Shown here: positions 16,265 to 23,448 of the stretch, in pieces
Numbering within the stretch: position 1 is the first letter of the stretch
How the letters are laid out: each line of letters begins with the position of its first letter
Assembly: GCA_046719715.1 (NCBI GenBank)
Contig: JBDNCJ010000052.1
Coordinates: forward strand, 1-24,863
Length of the DNA stretch: 24,863 nt
Source of the DNA: JANWWM01 sp046719715
Lineage (GTDB): Bacteria > Bacteroidota > Chlorobiia > Chlorobiales > Thermochlorobacteraceae
Direction: 5' to 3'
The notes under the pieces: model-generated
What the model was told of the DNA's origin: nothing
The model's database searches: none
Seen by the model: only the letters and a program-made list of their open reading frames with translations
Position numbers and translations under genes: made by a program

Positions 16265-17134
16265 ATGAATTTGCGATACATTTTTGCAGAAAGCGTTTCA
16301 GGATTTCGGCGCGCCAAACTTGCCAGCGCGATTTCCATTTTCACCATTAGCGTTTCGCTGGTGTTGCTCGGCGTTTTCGCCACGCTGTCGCTGAACGCTT
16401 CGCGGGTGCTTTCCGAAATTCGCTCCCGCGTGGAGGTTGAATTTTTTTTAAGCCAATCGCTCAAAGAAAAAGATGCGAGAATGCTTGCACATGCTTTACA
16501 GAACGACGCATCGGTTCAAGCGGCGACATACATTTCGCGCGACAGTGCGGCGCAAATTTTCAAGACGGAATTTGGAGAAGACGTCGTCGCGATTCTCGGC
16601 ACGAATCCGCTTCCGGCGTCAATCAAAGTCAGATTAAAATCCGATTATGCGACGCTCGATAGTTTGGAGACGTTCGTTGCAGAGGTCAAAAATCGAAACG
16701 GCATTTTGGAAGCGCGATACAACAAGGAGTTTTTGGCGGGGCTCGACCGCAATGCACGAATTTTGTTTTACATCACTTGCGCGATTGGCGCGTTGATTTC
16801 CATCGCCGCCGTCGCCTTAATTTCCAACACGATTCGGCTAATCATCATGAACAAGCAAGAGATGATTCACACGATGCTTCTTGTCGGCGCGACCAGCGGC
16901 TTTATTCGCTCGCCGTTTTTGATTGAAGGCGCATTGCAGGGATTTTTAGGCGGCGTGTTCGCCATTGGATTGCTCGCGCTCGTCAATCTGTCGCTCTATC
17001 AAACTTATCCCGACCTTTACGAGGCGATTGCCTTGCCAGATTACCGCGTTTATGGGATTCTCGCTGTGCTGGGCTTGTTTTTAGGACTGTTTGGAAGTTT
17101 TGTTGCGGTTCGGAAATTTTTAAGTGCGAATTGA
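16265..17134 (+). CDS. ftsX: Cell division ABC transporter permease-like protein FtsX
   Basis: A 289-residue membrane protein starting at the ATG at 16265 (a TTG four codons upstream is also in frame but less likely). Topology fits FtsX: a short cytoplasmic start with the FAESVSGFRRAKLASAISI motif, TM1 at about 17-40, a large extracytoplasmic loop (45-165) with the conserved NPLPASIKVRL, then TM2 (about 170-198), TM3 (about 215-240) and TM4 (about 262-285). FtsX works with the ATPase FtsE to activate peptidoglycan hydrolases at the division site. ftsE is not beside it, which is common outside the Proteobacteria. It follows the repeat-like region with no obvious Shine-Dalgarno site. Confidence 0.88.
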   Translation: MNLRYIFAESVSGFRRAKLASAISIFTISVSLVLLGVFATLSLNASRVLSEIRSRVEVEFFLSQSLKEKDARMLAHALQNDASVQAATYISRDSAAQIFKTEFGEDVVAILGTNPLPASIKVRLKSDYATLDSLETFVAEVKNRNGILEARYNKEFLAGLDRNARILFYITCAIGALISIAAVALISNTIRLIIMNKQEMIHTMLLVGATSGFIRSPFLIEGALQGFLGGVFAIGLLALVNLSLYQTYPDLYEAIALPDYRVYGILAVLGLFLGLFGSFVAVRKFLSAN

Positions 17135-17197
17135 TTTTTCAAAATCGCTAAACCCTTGTATTTTCAAGCGGTTCTGAATCGTGATATTCATCGGGTT

Positions 17198-17215
17198 TTG
17201 TGATAACTATCACAA
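17198..17215. promoter_or_regulatory. CRP-type palindromic operator
   Basis: TTGTGATAACTATCACAA is a perfect inverted repeat around a 2-base centre and contains TGTGA-N6-TCACA, the consensus spacing of CRP-family sites. It lies 86 bases before the start of the secreted-protein gene at 17302. Further half sites flank it: GTGATATT at 17181-17188 and AATATCAC at 17237-17244. A CRP/FNR-family protein is the likely binder, but none is encoded in the window. Confidence 0.65.
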
Positions 17216-17301
17216 GTGAGAGCCAAAAACAGGCGTAATATCACTTCATAAATTATTAATCGACAATATCCATAATTAATCTAAACCGAGAGGATTTAAC
17301 G

Positions 17302-18345
17302 ATGCGTTTTCTAAAACTCACCTTGCTTCTGCTGGCTACGGCGACGCCGCTTTTTGCACAGGTTCAATTTGACCGTGCTCAGAGCCGCCTTTTAGTTGAC
17401 CCTGCTCAAATCACGGTTGCCGCCTTTGCTCAAATTATTCTCGATGGCAATATCCCTGGCAACGCGCCTTCGGTATTTTTGATTGCCTATCAAAATAATG
17501 GCGCGCCCGTTCCAACGCGGCTCTCCATGAAGTTCTCGCGAAATGGACAACAAGTCGGCTCAGGTCGTAGCCCTTGGGTTCAGAATTTCACAGGTTCTGT
17601 TCGCCATACCAACAACAGCCTTGCAAGCGGACCTTGGCGGTTTAGCGGCAAAACGGAAGATGGCGCGTCGGACCTCATTCGTGACATCATTCAAAAAGCA
17701 GGCGGACGCTTCCCTTCGGGCACATACACCATGCTCTTTGAGCTTTTCACCGAAAACAACGACCTCAACGCCGTTGACGTCTTGCCTTTAACCTTCGTCG
17801 TTCAAAACCAACAAGAGGCATATATTGATTTGATTTATCCGACGGCGGGCATTGAGCCGACGGAAATCAACACGCCGTATCCGACGATTCGTTGGCAAGG
17901 CAATGCAAATTCCTATCGCGTGCGCATTTTCCAAGACCCGACGCTTTCGGCTAACATCGGCTTGGTACGCAACACGGTTGCAATGGTCGATGAAACAGTG
18001 GTTTCACCGAGCTACCAATATCCGACGGGCGGCGTGCGTCAGTTGCAAGCGGGACAGCAATACGTGCTTCTCATTGAAGGCGAAGTCAGCGGCGGCAGAC
18101 GCGCTGAGGTCATTGCGGTGTTCCGTATGTCGGAAAATCTTTCAGGAACGAGTGCTTCGGCAAGCAACAGCCCGGCAGTTTCCGACGAAATCCGCCGTCT
18201 CTTGCTCGAAAAATATGGCACAGGCGCGCCCGATTGGCTTCGCGATTCGCGCACGCGCTTTGTTTCATTTGACGGACCAATTGAAGGCGTTCAATATACC
18301 AACAGCACCGACGGTGAAGCGCTCGCAAGAGCCTTAAACAAGTAA
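17302..18345 (+). CDS. Secreted beta-rich protein of unknown function
   Basis: A 347-residue protein with a clear Sec signal peptide (MRFLKLTLLLLATATPLFA, predicted cut before Gln20). I do not recognise the family. The mature part looks like two or three beta-sandwich domains: a first from about 20 to 170 (FAQIILDGNIPGNAP, then strands ending LPLTFVVQNQ), and a second from about 175 to 275 with the pattern IDLIYPTAGIEPTE..PTIRWQG..SYRVRIF, which recalls fibronectin III-like folds. A Ser-rich linker (280-295) leads to a helical end with LLLEKYGTGAPDWL. AGAGGA lies upstream of the ATG. It is cotranscribed with a secreted FecR-domain protein 16 bases downstream, under the CRP-type site; a periplasmic or outer-surface role is inferred. 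Confidence 0.7.
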   Translation: MRFLKLTLLLLATATPLFAQVQFDRAQSRLLVDPAQITVAAFAQIILDGNIPGNAPSVFLIAYQNNGAPVPTRLSMKFSRNGQQVGSGRSPWVQNFTGSVRHTNNSLASGPWRFSGKTEDGASDLIRDIIQKAGGRFPSGTYTMLFELFTENNDLNAVDVLPLTFVVQNQQEAYIDLIYPTAGIEPTEINTPYPTIRWQGNANSYRVRIFQDPTLSANIGLVRNTVAMVDETVVSPSYQYPTGGVRQLQAGQQYVLLIEGEVSGGRRAEVIAVFRMSENLSGTSASASNSPAVSDEIRRLLLEKYGTGAPDWLRDSRTRFVSFDGPIEGVQYTNSTDGEALARALNK

Positions 18346-18347
18346 AT

Positions 18348-18354
18348 GGGAGGA
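18348..18354 (+). promoter_or_regulatory. Strong Shine-Dalgarno site of the FecR gene
   Basis: GGGAGGA ends 7 bases before the ATG at 18362. It fixes that start against the in-frame ATG at 18386, and is one of the few strong ribosome sites in the window, suggesting high translation of the secreted FecR protein. Confidence 0.6.
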
Positions 18355-18361
18355 ACTAACG

Positions 18362-19090
18362 ATGAAACTTCTAAACACACTATTCATGAACCGCACGATT
18401 TTAAGCGCGCTCACGCTGCTCTTTTCCGTGAGCCTTGCCACAGCCAACACCAACAAGACGAAATCGTCTGAACCCCATCGCACGCCTGCCGCCGACGTCG
18501 CGATTGTCATTAAAGCCGTCAAAGACGTTCAAGCCAAGAGCGGAAGCACGTCGTTCAAGCCCGCACAACGCGGACAAAACTTGAACTCCGGCGACGCCGT
18601 GAAAACGGGCGAAAAATCGTTCTCAATTCTTCGCTTCGTCGATGGCTCGGTGATTCGCGTTCAAGAAAATTCAGAAATCAAAGTGCGCGGCGAAAAAGCC
18701 GACGGCAAAATGGAAAAGACCGTCGACATCAACTTGGGCAAACTCGGCTTCAACGTCAAACAAAAACCGGGAGAGCAGTTCCGCTTCACATCGCCGACTT
18801 CGGTCGCTTCCATCAAAGGCACCAACGGAGCTTACACCAGCGGCACCGATGGCTCTTCGCTCACGATTGTCGAGGGCAAAGGCGAGTTTGAAACCAAAGA
18901 TGGCAAGAAGTTCGAAGTCAATTCAGGCGAAACTGCCTTCGTCGATGAAAAGGGTCAATCCGGAAAGCGTAAAGCCACTCAAAACGAGCTCAACACTGCA
19001 ACCACCAGCACGAAAACTGGTCCGTTCAAGGTTCGCTTCTTTGACGCCGACGGTAACGAACGCATCATCGAAATCCCTGAGCAAAACTAA
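18362..19090 (+). CDS. Secreted FecR-domain protein
   Basis: A 242-residue protein with a Sec signal peptide (MKLLNTLFMNRTILSALTLLFSVSLATA, predicted cut before Asn29) and no later membrane segment, so it is probably periplasmic. Residues about 55-180 match the FecR beta-helix-like domain: GDAVKTGEKSFSILRFVDGSVIRVQENSEIKV, then LGKLGFNVKQKPGEQFRFTSPTSVASIKGT and SLTIVEGKGEFET. Classical FecR is an inner-membrane anti-sigma factor with an N-terminal cytoplasmic helix; that part is missing here and no sigma factor is adjacent, so anti-sigma action is unlikely. The Lys/Thr-rich C-terminus is of unknown role. Pairing with the beta-rich secreted protein suggests they act together. A strong terminator follows. 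Confidence 0.8.
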   Translation: MKLLNTLFMNRTILSALTLLFSVSLATANTNKTKSSEPHRTPAADVAIVIKAVKDVQAKSGSTSFKPAQRGQNLNSGDAVKTGEKSFSILRFVDGSVIRVQENSEIKVRGEKADGKMEKTVDINLGKLGFNVKQKPGEQFRFTSPTSVASIKGTNGAYTSGTDGSSLTIVEGKGEFETKDGKKFEVNSGETAFVDEKGQSGKRKATQNELNTATTSTKTGPFKVRFFDADGNERIIEIPEQN

Positions 19091-19142
19091 TTTCTCGTTC
19101 GCTCTTTCTTGCTGACTCGAAGTTTGAGACAAAGGATTTAAC

Positions 19143-19180
19143 ACAAAGGCGTCTGCGACAACAGACGCTTTTGTATTTTT
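19143..19180 (+). terminator. Intrinsic terminator after the FecR gene
   Basis: ACAAAGGCGTCTG (19143-19155) pairs over 13 positions, one of them G-T, with CAGACGCTTTTGT (19162-19174) around the 6-base loop CGACAA, followed by ATTTTT. It is a strong stem and separates the secreted-protein operon from queG. Confidence 0.85.
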
Positions 19181-19195
19181 AGGAAATGCTTTTTT

Positions 19196-20185
19196 ATGAC
19201 ACTTTCAAAGCGAGATTATTCTCGTCAAATCAAAGCGCGTGCACTTGAACTTGGATTTTCCGCCGCCGGCATTTCGCGTGCCGAAGCCCTTTCTGATGAG
19301 GCGAGAAAATTAGAACAATGGCTTGCGAAAGATATGCACGGCGAGATGCGCTACATGGAAGAGCATTTTGAAAAACGTGTGAATCCAACGATTCTCTTTC
19401 CTGATGCAAAGTCGGTTGTTTCCGTTCTTGCGAATTATGTCCCGCCCGAAATGCCGACTGCAACCGAAGGCAAAGTTTCCATCTACGCACAAGGCAAGGA
19501 TTATCATTCGGTTATCAAATCAAAATTACAAGAACTCTTTTCGTTCATCTGCGACCTCGTTGGACGTGTCAATGGACGCGCCTTCGTCGACTCCGCGCCA
19601 ACGATGGATAAAGTGCTTGCACAGCGTTCGGGCTTGGGCTGGATTGGCAAGCACACGAACCTTATCTCGCGACGCTTCGGCTCGTTTTTTTTCATCGGAA
19701 ATTTACTGCTCGACTGCGAACTCGATTACGACGCCCCTTACCTTCAAAACTACTGCGGCACTTGCACAGCCTGCATTGACCTTTGCCCGACACAAGCCAT
19801 CACGCACGACGGTCAAGTCGATGCCCGAAAGTGCATTTCTTATCTCACGATTGAACTGAAACGTAACTTCACCGACGAAGAAAAGTCCATGCTCGGCGAG
19901 TGGCTTTTCGGGTGCGACATTTGCCAAGAGGTTTGCCCTTGGAATCGCTTTTCGAAACCAACCGCAATTCCAGAGTTTCTGCCGAATCCCGATGTTCAAC
20001 GCCTTTCCGCCGATGATGTTTTAGATTTGACGAAATCCTCTTTTCAGCGCGTCTTTGGAGAAACACCCATCTTCAGAACGGGACTGCGCCGAATGAAACG
20101 CAACGCCGAAGCCGTGAAGGAAAATCTTCGTTCAAACGTGCTTCGTTCAAAGGGAGGGTCTGGATTTAACGAAGGTATTGCTTGA
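19196..20185 (+). CDS. queG: Epoxyqueuosine reductase
   Basis: A 329-residue cobalamin-dependent iron-sulfur enzyme of the cytosol. It reduces epoxyqueuosine in tRNA to queuosine, the last step of the pathway. Two ferredoxin-type clusters are visible: Cys187, 190, 193 and 197 (CGTCTACIDLCP), and Cys213 with 240, 243 and 247 (KCISYL, then FGCDICQEVCPWN). The catalytic-type Asp132 is in VDSAPTMDK, followed by GLGWIGKHTNLI, which helps hold the cobalamin. The C-terminal HEAT-like repeat of some longer QueG proteins is absent, as in many shorter members. The last 20 bases overlap the end of the minus-strand TPR-BTAD gene. No other queuosine gene is present. Confidence 0.92.
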   Translation: MTLSKRDYSRQIKARALELGFSAAGISRAEALSDEARKLEQWLAKDMHGEMRYMEEHFEKRVNPTILFPDAKSVVSVLANYVPPEMPTATEGKVSIYAQGKDYHSVIKSKLQELFSFICDLVGRVNGRAFVDSAPTMDKVLAQRSGLGWIGKHTNLISRRFGSFFFIGNLLLDCELDYDAPYLQNYCGTCTACIDLCPTQAITHDGQVDARKCISYLTIELKRNFTDEEKSMLGEWLFGCDICQEVCPWNRFSKPTAIPEFLPNPDVQRLSADDVLDLTKSSFQRVFGETPIFRTGLRRMKRNAEAVKENLRSNVLRSKGGSGFNEGIA

Positions 20186-22316
20186 ATCGCTGGGGAGGGT
20201 CAATGTTCAATTCTTTATTGAAGGAGGCTTTGCACTCTTCGTAAAGTTTTTTGAGTTCCGCATGTTGATTTGTTTTAGAGAAGAGTTGAAAGAGTTGGTC
20301 ATAGACAGGCTCGTAGATTCTATCGATTTCCAGCACTCGACGACAAATTGCAATCGCTTCCTGATACTTTTCTTCTTGCTCGTAAATCGCGCCCAATTCC
20401 ATTGCTGCGGAAAAAAAATTTTCATTCAGCGATTCGCGCTCAAATGCGACCCAGTCTTCAAATGCGTCTTCATTGAGAAAATAGCCTTGATAAATCCGCA
20501 CGGCTTGTTTGAGTTTTTTCGTTTTGGCGTCGCCCGCTTCGCTTTTCGCCGCATCGAGACACGACTTAAACTCGACGAAATCAATTTCCGCTTCATCTCC
20601 GAAGTCCAGCATATAGGCGTGGTCTTGGGCGGTGAGGTATCGCGAGGGCTGATAGGCGGAAAGATTAGGCTCTAAGGCTTTTCGTAGATGGGAGATGGTG
20701 GTTTTGAGGGCGGTTGCAATTTCTTTTGAACTGCTTTGCCAAAGTTGTTCGGCAAGTTCTTCCGTCGTTACGGCGTTTCGGTAATGAACGAGCAGATACT
20801 TGAAGACGTCGCGCACTTTTTTGCGTTGCCAATCTTCTTTTGAAAGTTTGCGCCCATTGAGCGCGACTTCAAATTTTCCGAAAGTTCGAATAACGATAGG
20901 TTTCTTTTCCTGTTGCGGTTGCGTGTCACTCGTCTTGAATTTTTGCTCGACGCTTACGCGAATTGCCTCCTGAAAGGACGTGAGTTCACTTGTTGGAACT
21001 CCATACTTTTCCGCATCGCGTCGGGCTTTTTCAAGTTCATACCGTTCAATCAAGGCTTTGGTTTTTCGCTTTTCTTCTTCGCCGAAAATTTCTTCTTTGA
21101 GTTTGCGCTCGCCTTCTTTGAAGGCATTGCTTTTTTCGGTTTCTCCCAAGCGTTCATAGACTCGTTTGAATTCTGTCAGGAGTGCGAGTTGATTTTTCTT
21201 TGAGCCTAATTCTTTGGAGAGCGTGTCGGCTTTTTCAAGCACGATTAAAGCGGTGGCGAGGTCGCCTTTGGCGGCGAGCATATTTGCAAAACCGATTTGA
21301 ATTTCAACAACGAGAACTTTATTTCCGATTTGCTCGGCGATGGCGAGTGCGGTTTGAAAGTAAGGTTCGGCGGAAGCGAAGTCTTTCATTGAGGCATAGT
21401 CGACGCCCAAGTTCCAAGCGGCTTGCGAGTGTTCTTTTTGATAGCCGATGGTTTCCGCCGTCGCCAAGCCCTTTCGGTGATAGCGAATGGCATTTGCGTA
21501 ATCGCCGAGCGAGCGGTAGCGGTTTCCGACGTTGTTTAGGCAAACGGAAATATTGCGTTTGTCGCCGAGCGTTTCGTAGATGGAAAGCCCTTCGAGTTCG
21601 TAGCCCAACGCTGTTGCGTGCTCTTCCATTGCGCCATACACGGTTCCGATGTTCGCCAGCGACGCGGCTTGGCTGTGCCTCAATCCCAAATCTTCCGACG
21701 CGTTCAAACTTTCAAAGAGATATTCAAGTGCGTTGCGATACTCGCCGATGTTGAAATAAATCGCGGCAAGGTTATTGGCGACACGGGCGTATCCGCGCTT
21801 GTCTCGTAGTTTTTCGTAGAGCGCGAAGCATCTGAAATATGCCGTCGCCGCTTCGTCTTTCTTGCCCAAGTTTTCTTCGGCAATGGCGCGGTGCATCAGC
21901 GCGTCGGCAATGCTTTTTGGGTGATTGATGGTTTCAGCAAGGGTTATGCTTTGCGAGAGCGTCTTTATCGCTTGCTCATAATTTCCTTGATTGACGAGTG
22001 TCATTCCTTCGAGGCGTAATGCGGCGCAAAGCCCCAACTTATCGTTGAGCGCTTCAAATCGGGTTTTGGTTTGGTGGGCAAGTTCAAGCGTTTGAGAATA
22101 GTCGGCGCGGAAGTAGGCGGCGAAGCCTTCAATCCAATCGCACCATGCCAATACGGATTCATCGTTTTCGGAAACCGCCTGTTGGCGCGCCTCTTCGGTG
22201 AGTTTCAGCGCGCTTTGCATGTCTTCCTGCATTCGAGCAATCGCGTGTGCAATTCTTGCATCGAGTTCAGCAGTCGGCTTTTCGTTGGTTCTCGCGTTTG
22301 GCTTTTGCTTCGGCAT
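20166..22316 (-). CDS. TPR-winged helix-BTAD transcriptional regulator (SARP-like output)
   Basis: A 716-residue cytosolic protein. Residues about 45-420 are TPR units (for example NNLAAIYFNIGEYRNALEYL, NNVGNRYRSLGDYANAIRYH). A charged linker, EEKRKTKALIERYELEKARRDAEKY, follows. From Pro473 comes a winged-helix DNA-binding domain of the OmpR/SARP type (IRTFGKFEVALNGR, KKVRDVFKYLLVH, TTEELAEQLW, ALKTTISHLRKAL), and residues about 575-716 are a bacterial transcriptional activator (BTAD) helical domain. The order, sensor first and DNA-binding last, is the reverse of classic SARP regulators. Target genes and signal are unknown. It is the last gene of the glbO-Uma2-regulator cluster, 43 bases behind the Uma2 gene, and its end overlaps queG. 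Confidence 0.85.
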   Translation of the reverse strand: MPKQKPNARTNEKPTAELDARIAHAIARMQEDMQSALKLTEEARQQAVSENDESVLAWCDWIEGFAAYFRADYSQTLELAHQTKTRFEALNDKLGLCAALRLEGMTLVNQGNYEQAIKTLSQSITLAETINHPKSIADALMHRAIAEENLGKKDEAATAYFRCFALYEKLRDKRGYARVANNLAAIYFNIGEYRNALEYLFESLNASEDLGLRHSQAASLANIGTVYGAMEEHATALGYELEGLSIYETLGDKRNISVCLNNVGNRYRSLGDYANAIRYHRKGLATAETIGYQKEHSQAAWNLGVDYASMKDFASAEPYFQTALAIAEQIGNKVLVVEIQIGFANMLAAKGDLATALIVLEKADTLSKELGSKKNQLALLTEFKRVYERLGETEKSNAFKEGERKLKEEIFGEEEKRKTKALIERYELEKARRDAEKYGVPTSELTSFQEAIRVSVEQKFKTSDTQPQQEKKPIVIRTFGKFEVALNGRKLSKEDWQRKKVRDVFKYLLVHYRNAVTTEELAEQLWQSSSKEIATALKTTISHLRKALEPNLSAYQPSRYLTAQDHAYMLDFGDEAEIDFVEFKSCLDAAKSEAGDAKTKKLKQAVRIYQGYFLNEDAFEDWVAFERESLNENFFSAAMELGAIYEQEEKYQEAIAICRRVLEIDRIYEPVYDQLFQLFSKTNQHAELKKLYEECKASFNKELNIDPPQRFKQYLR

Positions 22317-22359
22317 TCCCTTCGGTTAAGGTTTTCAAGAGGCTGATGTTTCGCTGTCT

Positions 22360-22977
22360 TCACTCAAAAAAACTGCCTGTCTCAATCCCAAATTTCTTAA
22401 TCACTTCTTCGCCCGTGATTTTTTGTTTCCCTGTGAAAGTTTTGACTTCCCCGTGTTGATTAAAGGTTGTAATGGTTTCTGTTTCGGGATTGACGAGCCA
22501 GACTAACTTTACGCCGCCCGCTATCCACTCTGAAATTTTTATCAACACTTCGTTCAGCGAGTCGTTTGGACTTTGAACTTCAACGACAAAGTCGGGAATC
22601 ATTTCACCGTAGCCTTTTTTCTTCATTTGCTTTGGCAATCGCTCTTTGGAGATGAATGCGAAATCTGCGCCCATCACGGTTTGCTTTTCAGGTATGCGCG
22701 ATACGATAAATCCCGTCTCTGCGGCATATGTTAAACCCAAGTCGTGGCGACGGACAAATCCGCCGATAATAATGTTTATCGTCGATGCAGTATATCCGTG
22801 CAAGTCACCCGCTGGCATGAGTTCAACAAGTTTTCCTTTGATGAGATGATGATTTTTCTTCGTTTCGTTTTGCCGCTCTTCCAAGTCCTCAATGGTATAG
22901 AAGGACTTTTCTTCGAACGCTTTTTTGGTGTTCGGTCTTTCTTTGCGTCGTTTTGTTCTTGTCAGCGTTTGAGTCAT
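22360..22977 (-). CDS. Uma2-family (PD-(D/E)XK-like) endonuclease
   Basis: A 205-residue protein. The Uma2/DUF820 pattern is clear: LIKGKLVELMPAGDLHG (45-61, with His60), GADFAFIS with Asp105, MIPDFVVEVQSPNDS with Asp129, Glu133 and Ser136, Lys147 in the following helix, then GGVKLVWLVNPETETI. These residues fit a restriction-enzyme-like nuclease core. Biological roles are largely unknown; the family is widespread in cyanobacteria and some other phyla, often in many copies. The Lys/Arg-rich first 25 residues are extra to the core. It lies 17 bases behind the globin gene and 43 bases before the TPR-BTAD gene, on the same strand. Confidence 0.82.
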   Translation of the reverse strand: MTQTLTRTKRRKERPNTKKAFEEKSFYTIEDLEERQNETKKNHHLIKGKLVELMPAGDLHGYTASTINIIIGGFVRRHDLGLTYAAETGFIVSRIPEKQTVMGADFAFISKERLPKQMKKKGYGEMIPDFVVEVQSPNDSLNEVLIKISEWIAGGVKLVWLVNPETETITTFNQHGEVKTFTGKQKITGEEVIKKFGIETGSFFE

Positions 22978-22994
22978 CGTTTGAATGATTTGGC

Positions 22995-23375
22995 TTAATC
23001 GGCTTGATTGCGCATAAAATCCGCCGTTCTGAAAAAGGCTTGTTCGAGCGTTTCTTGCAGTTCAGCAGGCAGAGTCATTTTTTTCATCGCTTCTTTCATG
23101 CAGAGCATCCATTGGTCGCGCTCTTCTTCACCGATGGGGAACGGCAAATGTCGCGCTCTCAGGCGCGGATGCCCGTATTTCTTGATGTAGAGTTGCTCTC
23201 CACCAAGCCAGCCGGAAAGGAACATAAAAAGTTTTTCGCGGGAAACGCGCAAGTCTTTTGGGTGAAGGTCTCGAATTTTCTTCGCACGGGGGTCGGTGTC
23301 CATGACATCATAAAAAATATCGACGAGCTCTCGCACTTTCGTTTCGCCGCCGAGTTGCTCATAAAGCGAGGTCAT
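22995..23375 (-). CDS. glbO: Group II truncated haemoglobin
   Basis: A 126-residue 2-on-2 globin. The haem-binding proximal histidine is His76 in HPRLRARHLPFPIG. Tyr22 fits the B10 position in IFYDVM and Trp89 in RDQWM fits the G8 tryptophan typical of group II. The start TSLYEQLGGETKVRELVDIFY is the standard globin opening. Group II members bind O2 tightly and are linked to NO or peroxide handling; the role here is not shown. It leads the cluster with the Uma2 and TPR-BTAD genes, and is divergent from the GH125 gene across 73 AT-rich bases. Confidence 0.9.
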   Translation of the reverse strand: MTSLYEQLGGETKVRELVDIFYDVMDTDPRAKKIRDLHPKDLRVSREKLFMFLSGWLGGEQLYIKKYGHPRLRARHLPFPIGEEERDQWMLCMKEAMKKMTLPAELQETLEQAFFRTADFMRNQAD

Positions 23376-23448
23376 AAAGGGTTGCGATTTGGTGAAAAGA
23401 ATTTATTTTAATTTTTAACCGATTAAATCAACATTTTCTATCCAAACT

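Noticed and set aside
17133..17146. GATTTT-TC-AAAATC inverted repeat right after ftsX
   Set aside because: A 2-base loop and AT-only stem make a real terminator hairpin unlikely.
21182..21754. A 190-codon open frame on the plus strand
   Set aside because: It is the shadow of the TPR-repeat gene; it is Arg-rich with no domain pattern.
9132..22316. TPR units in three genes as a possible DNA repeat array
   Set aside because: The repetition is at the protein level with degenerate DNA, so it is not a nucleotide repeat or a CRISPR array; no regular spacer-repeat pattern was found anywhere.
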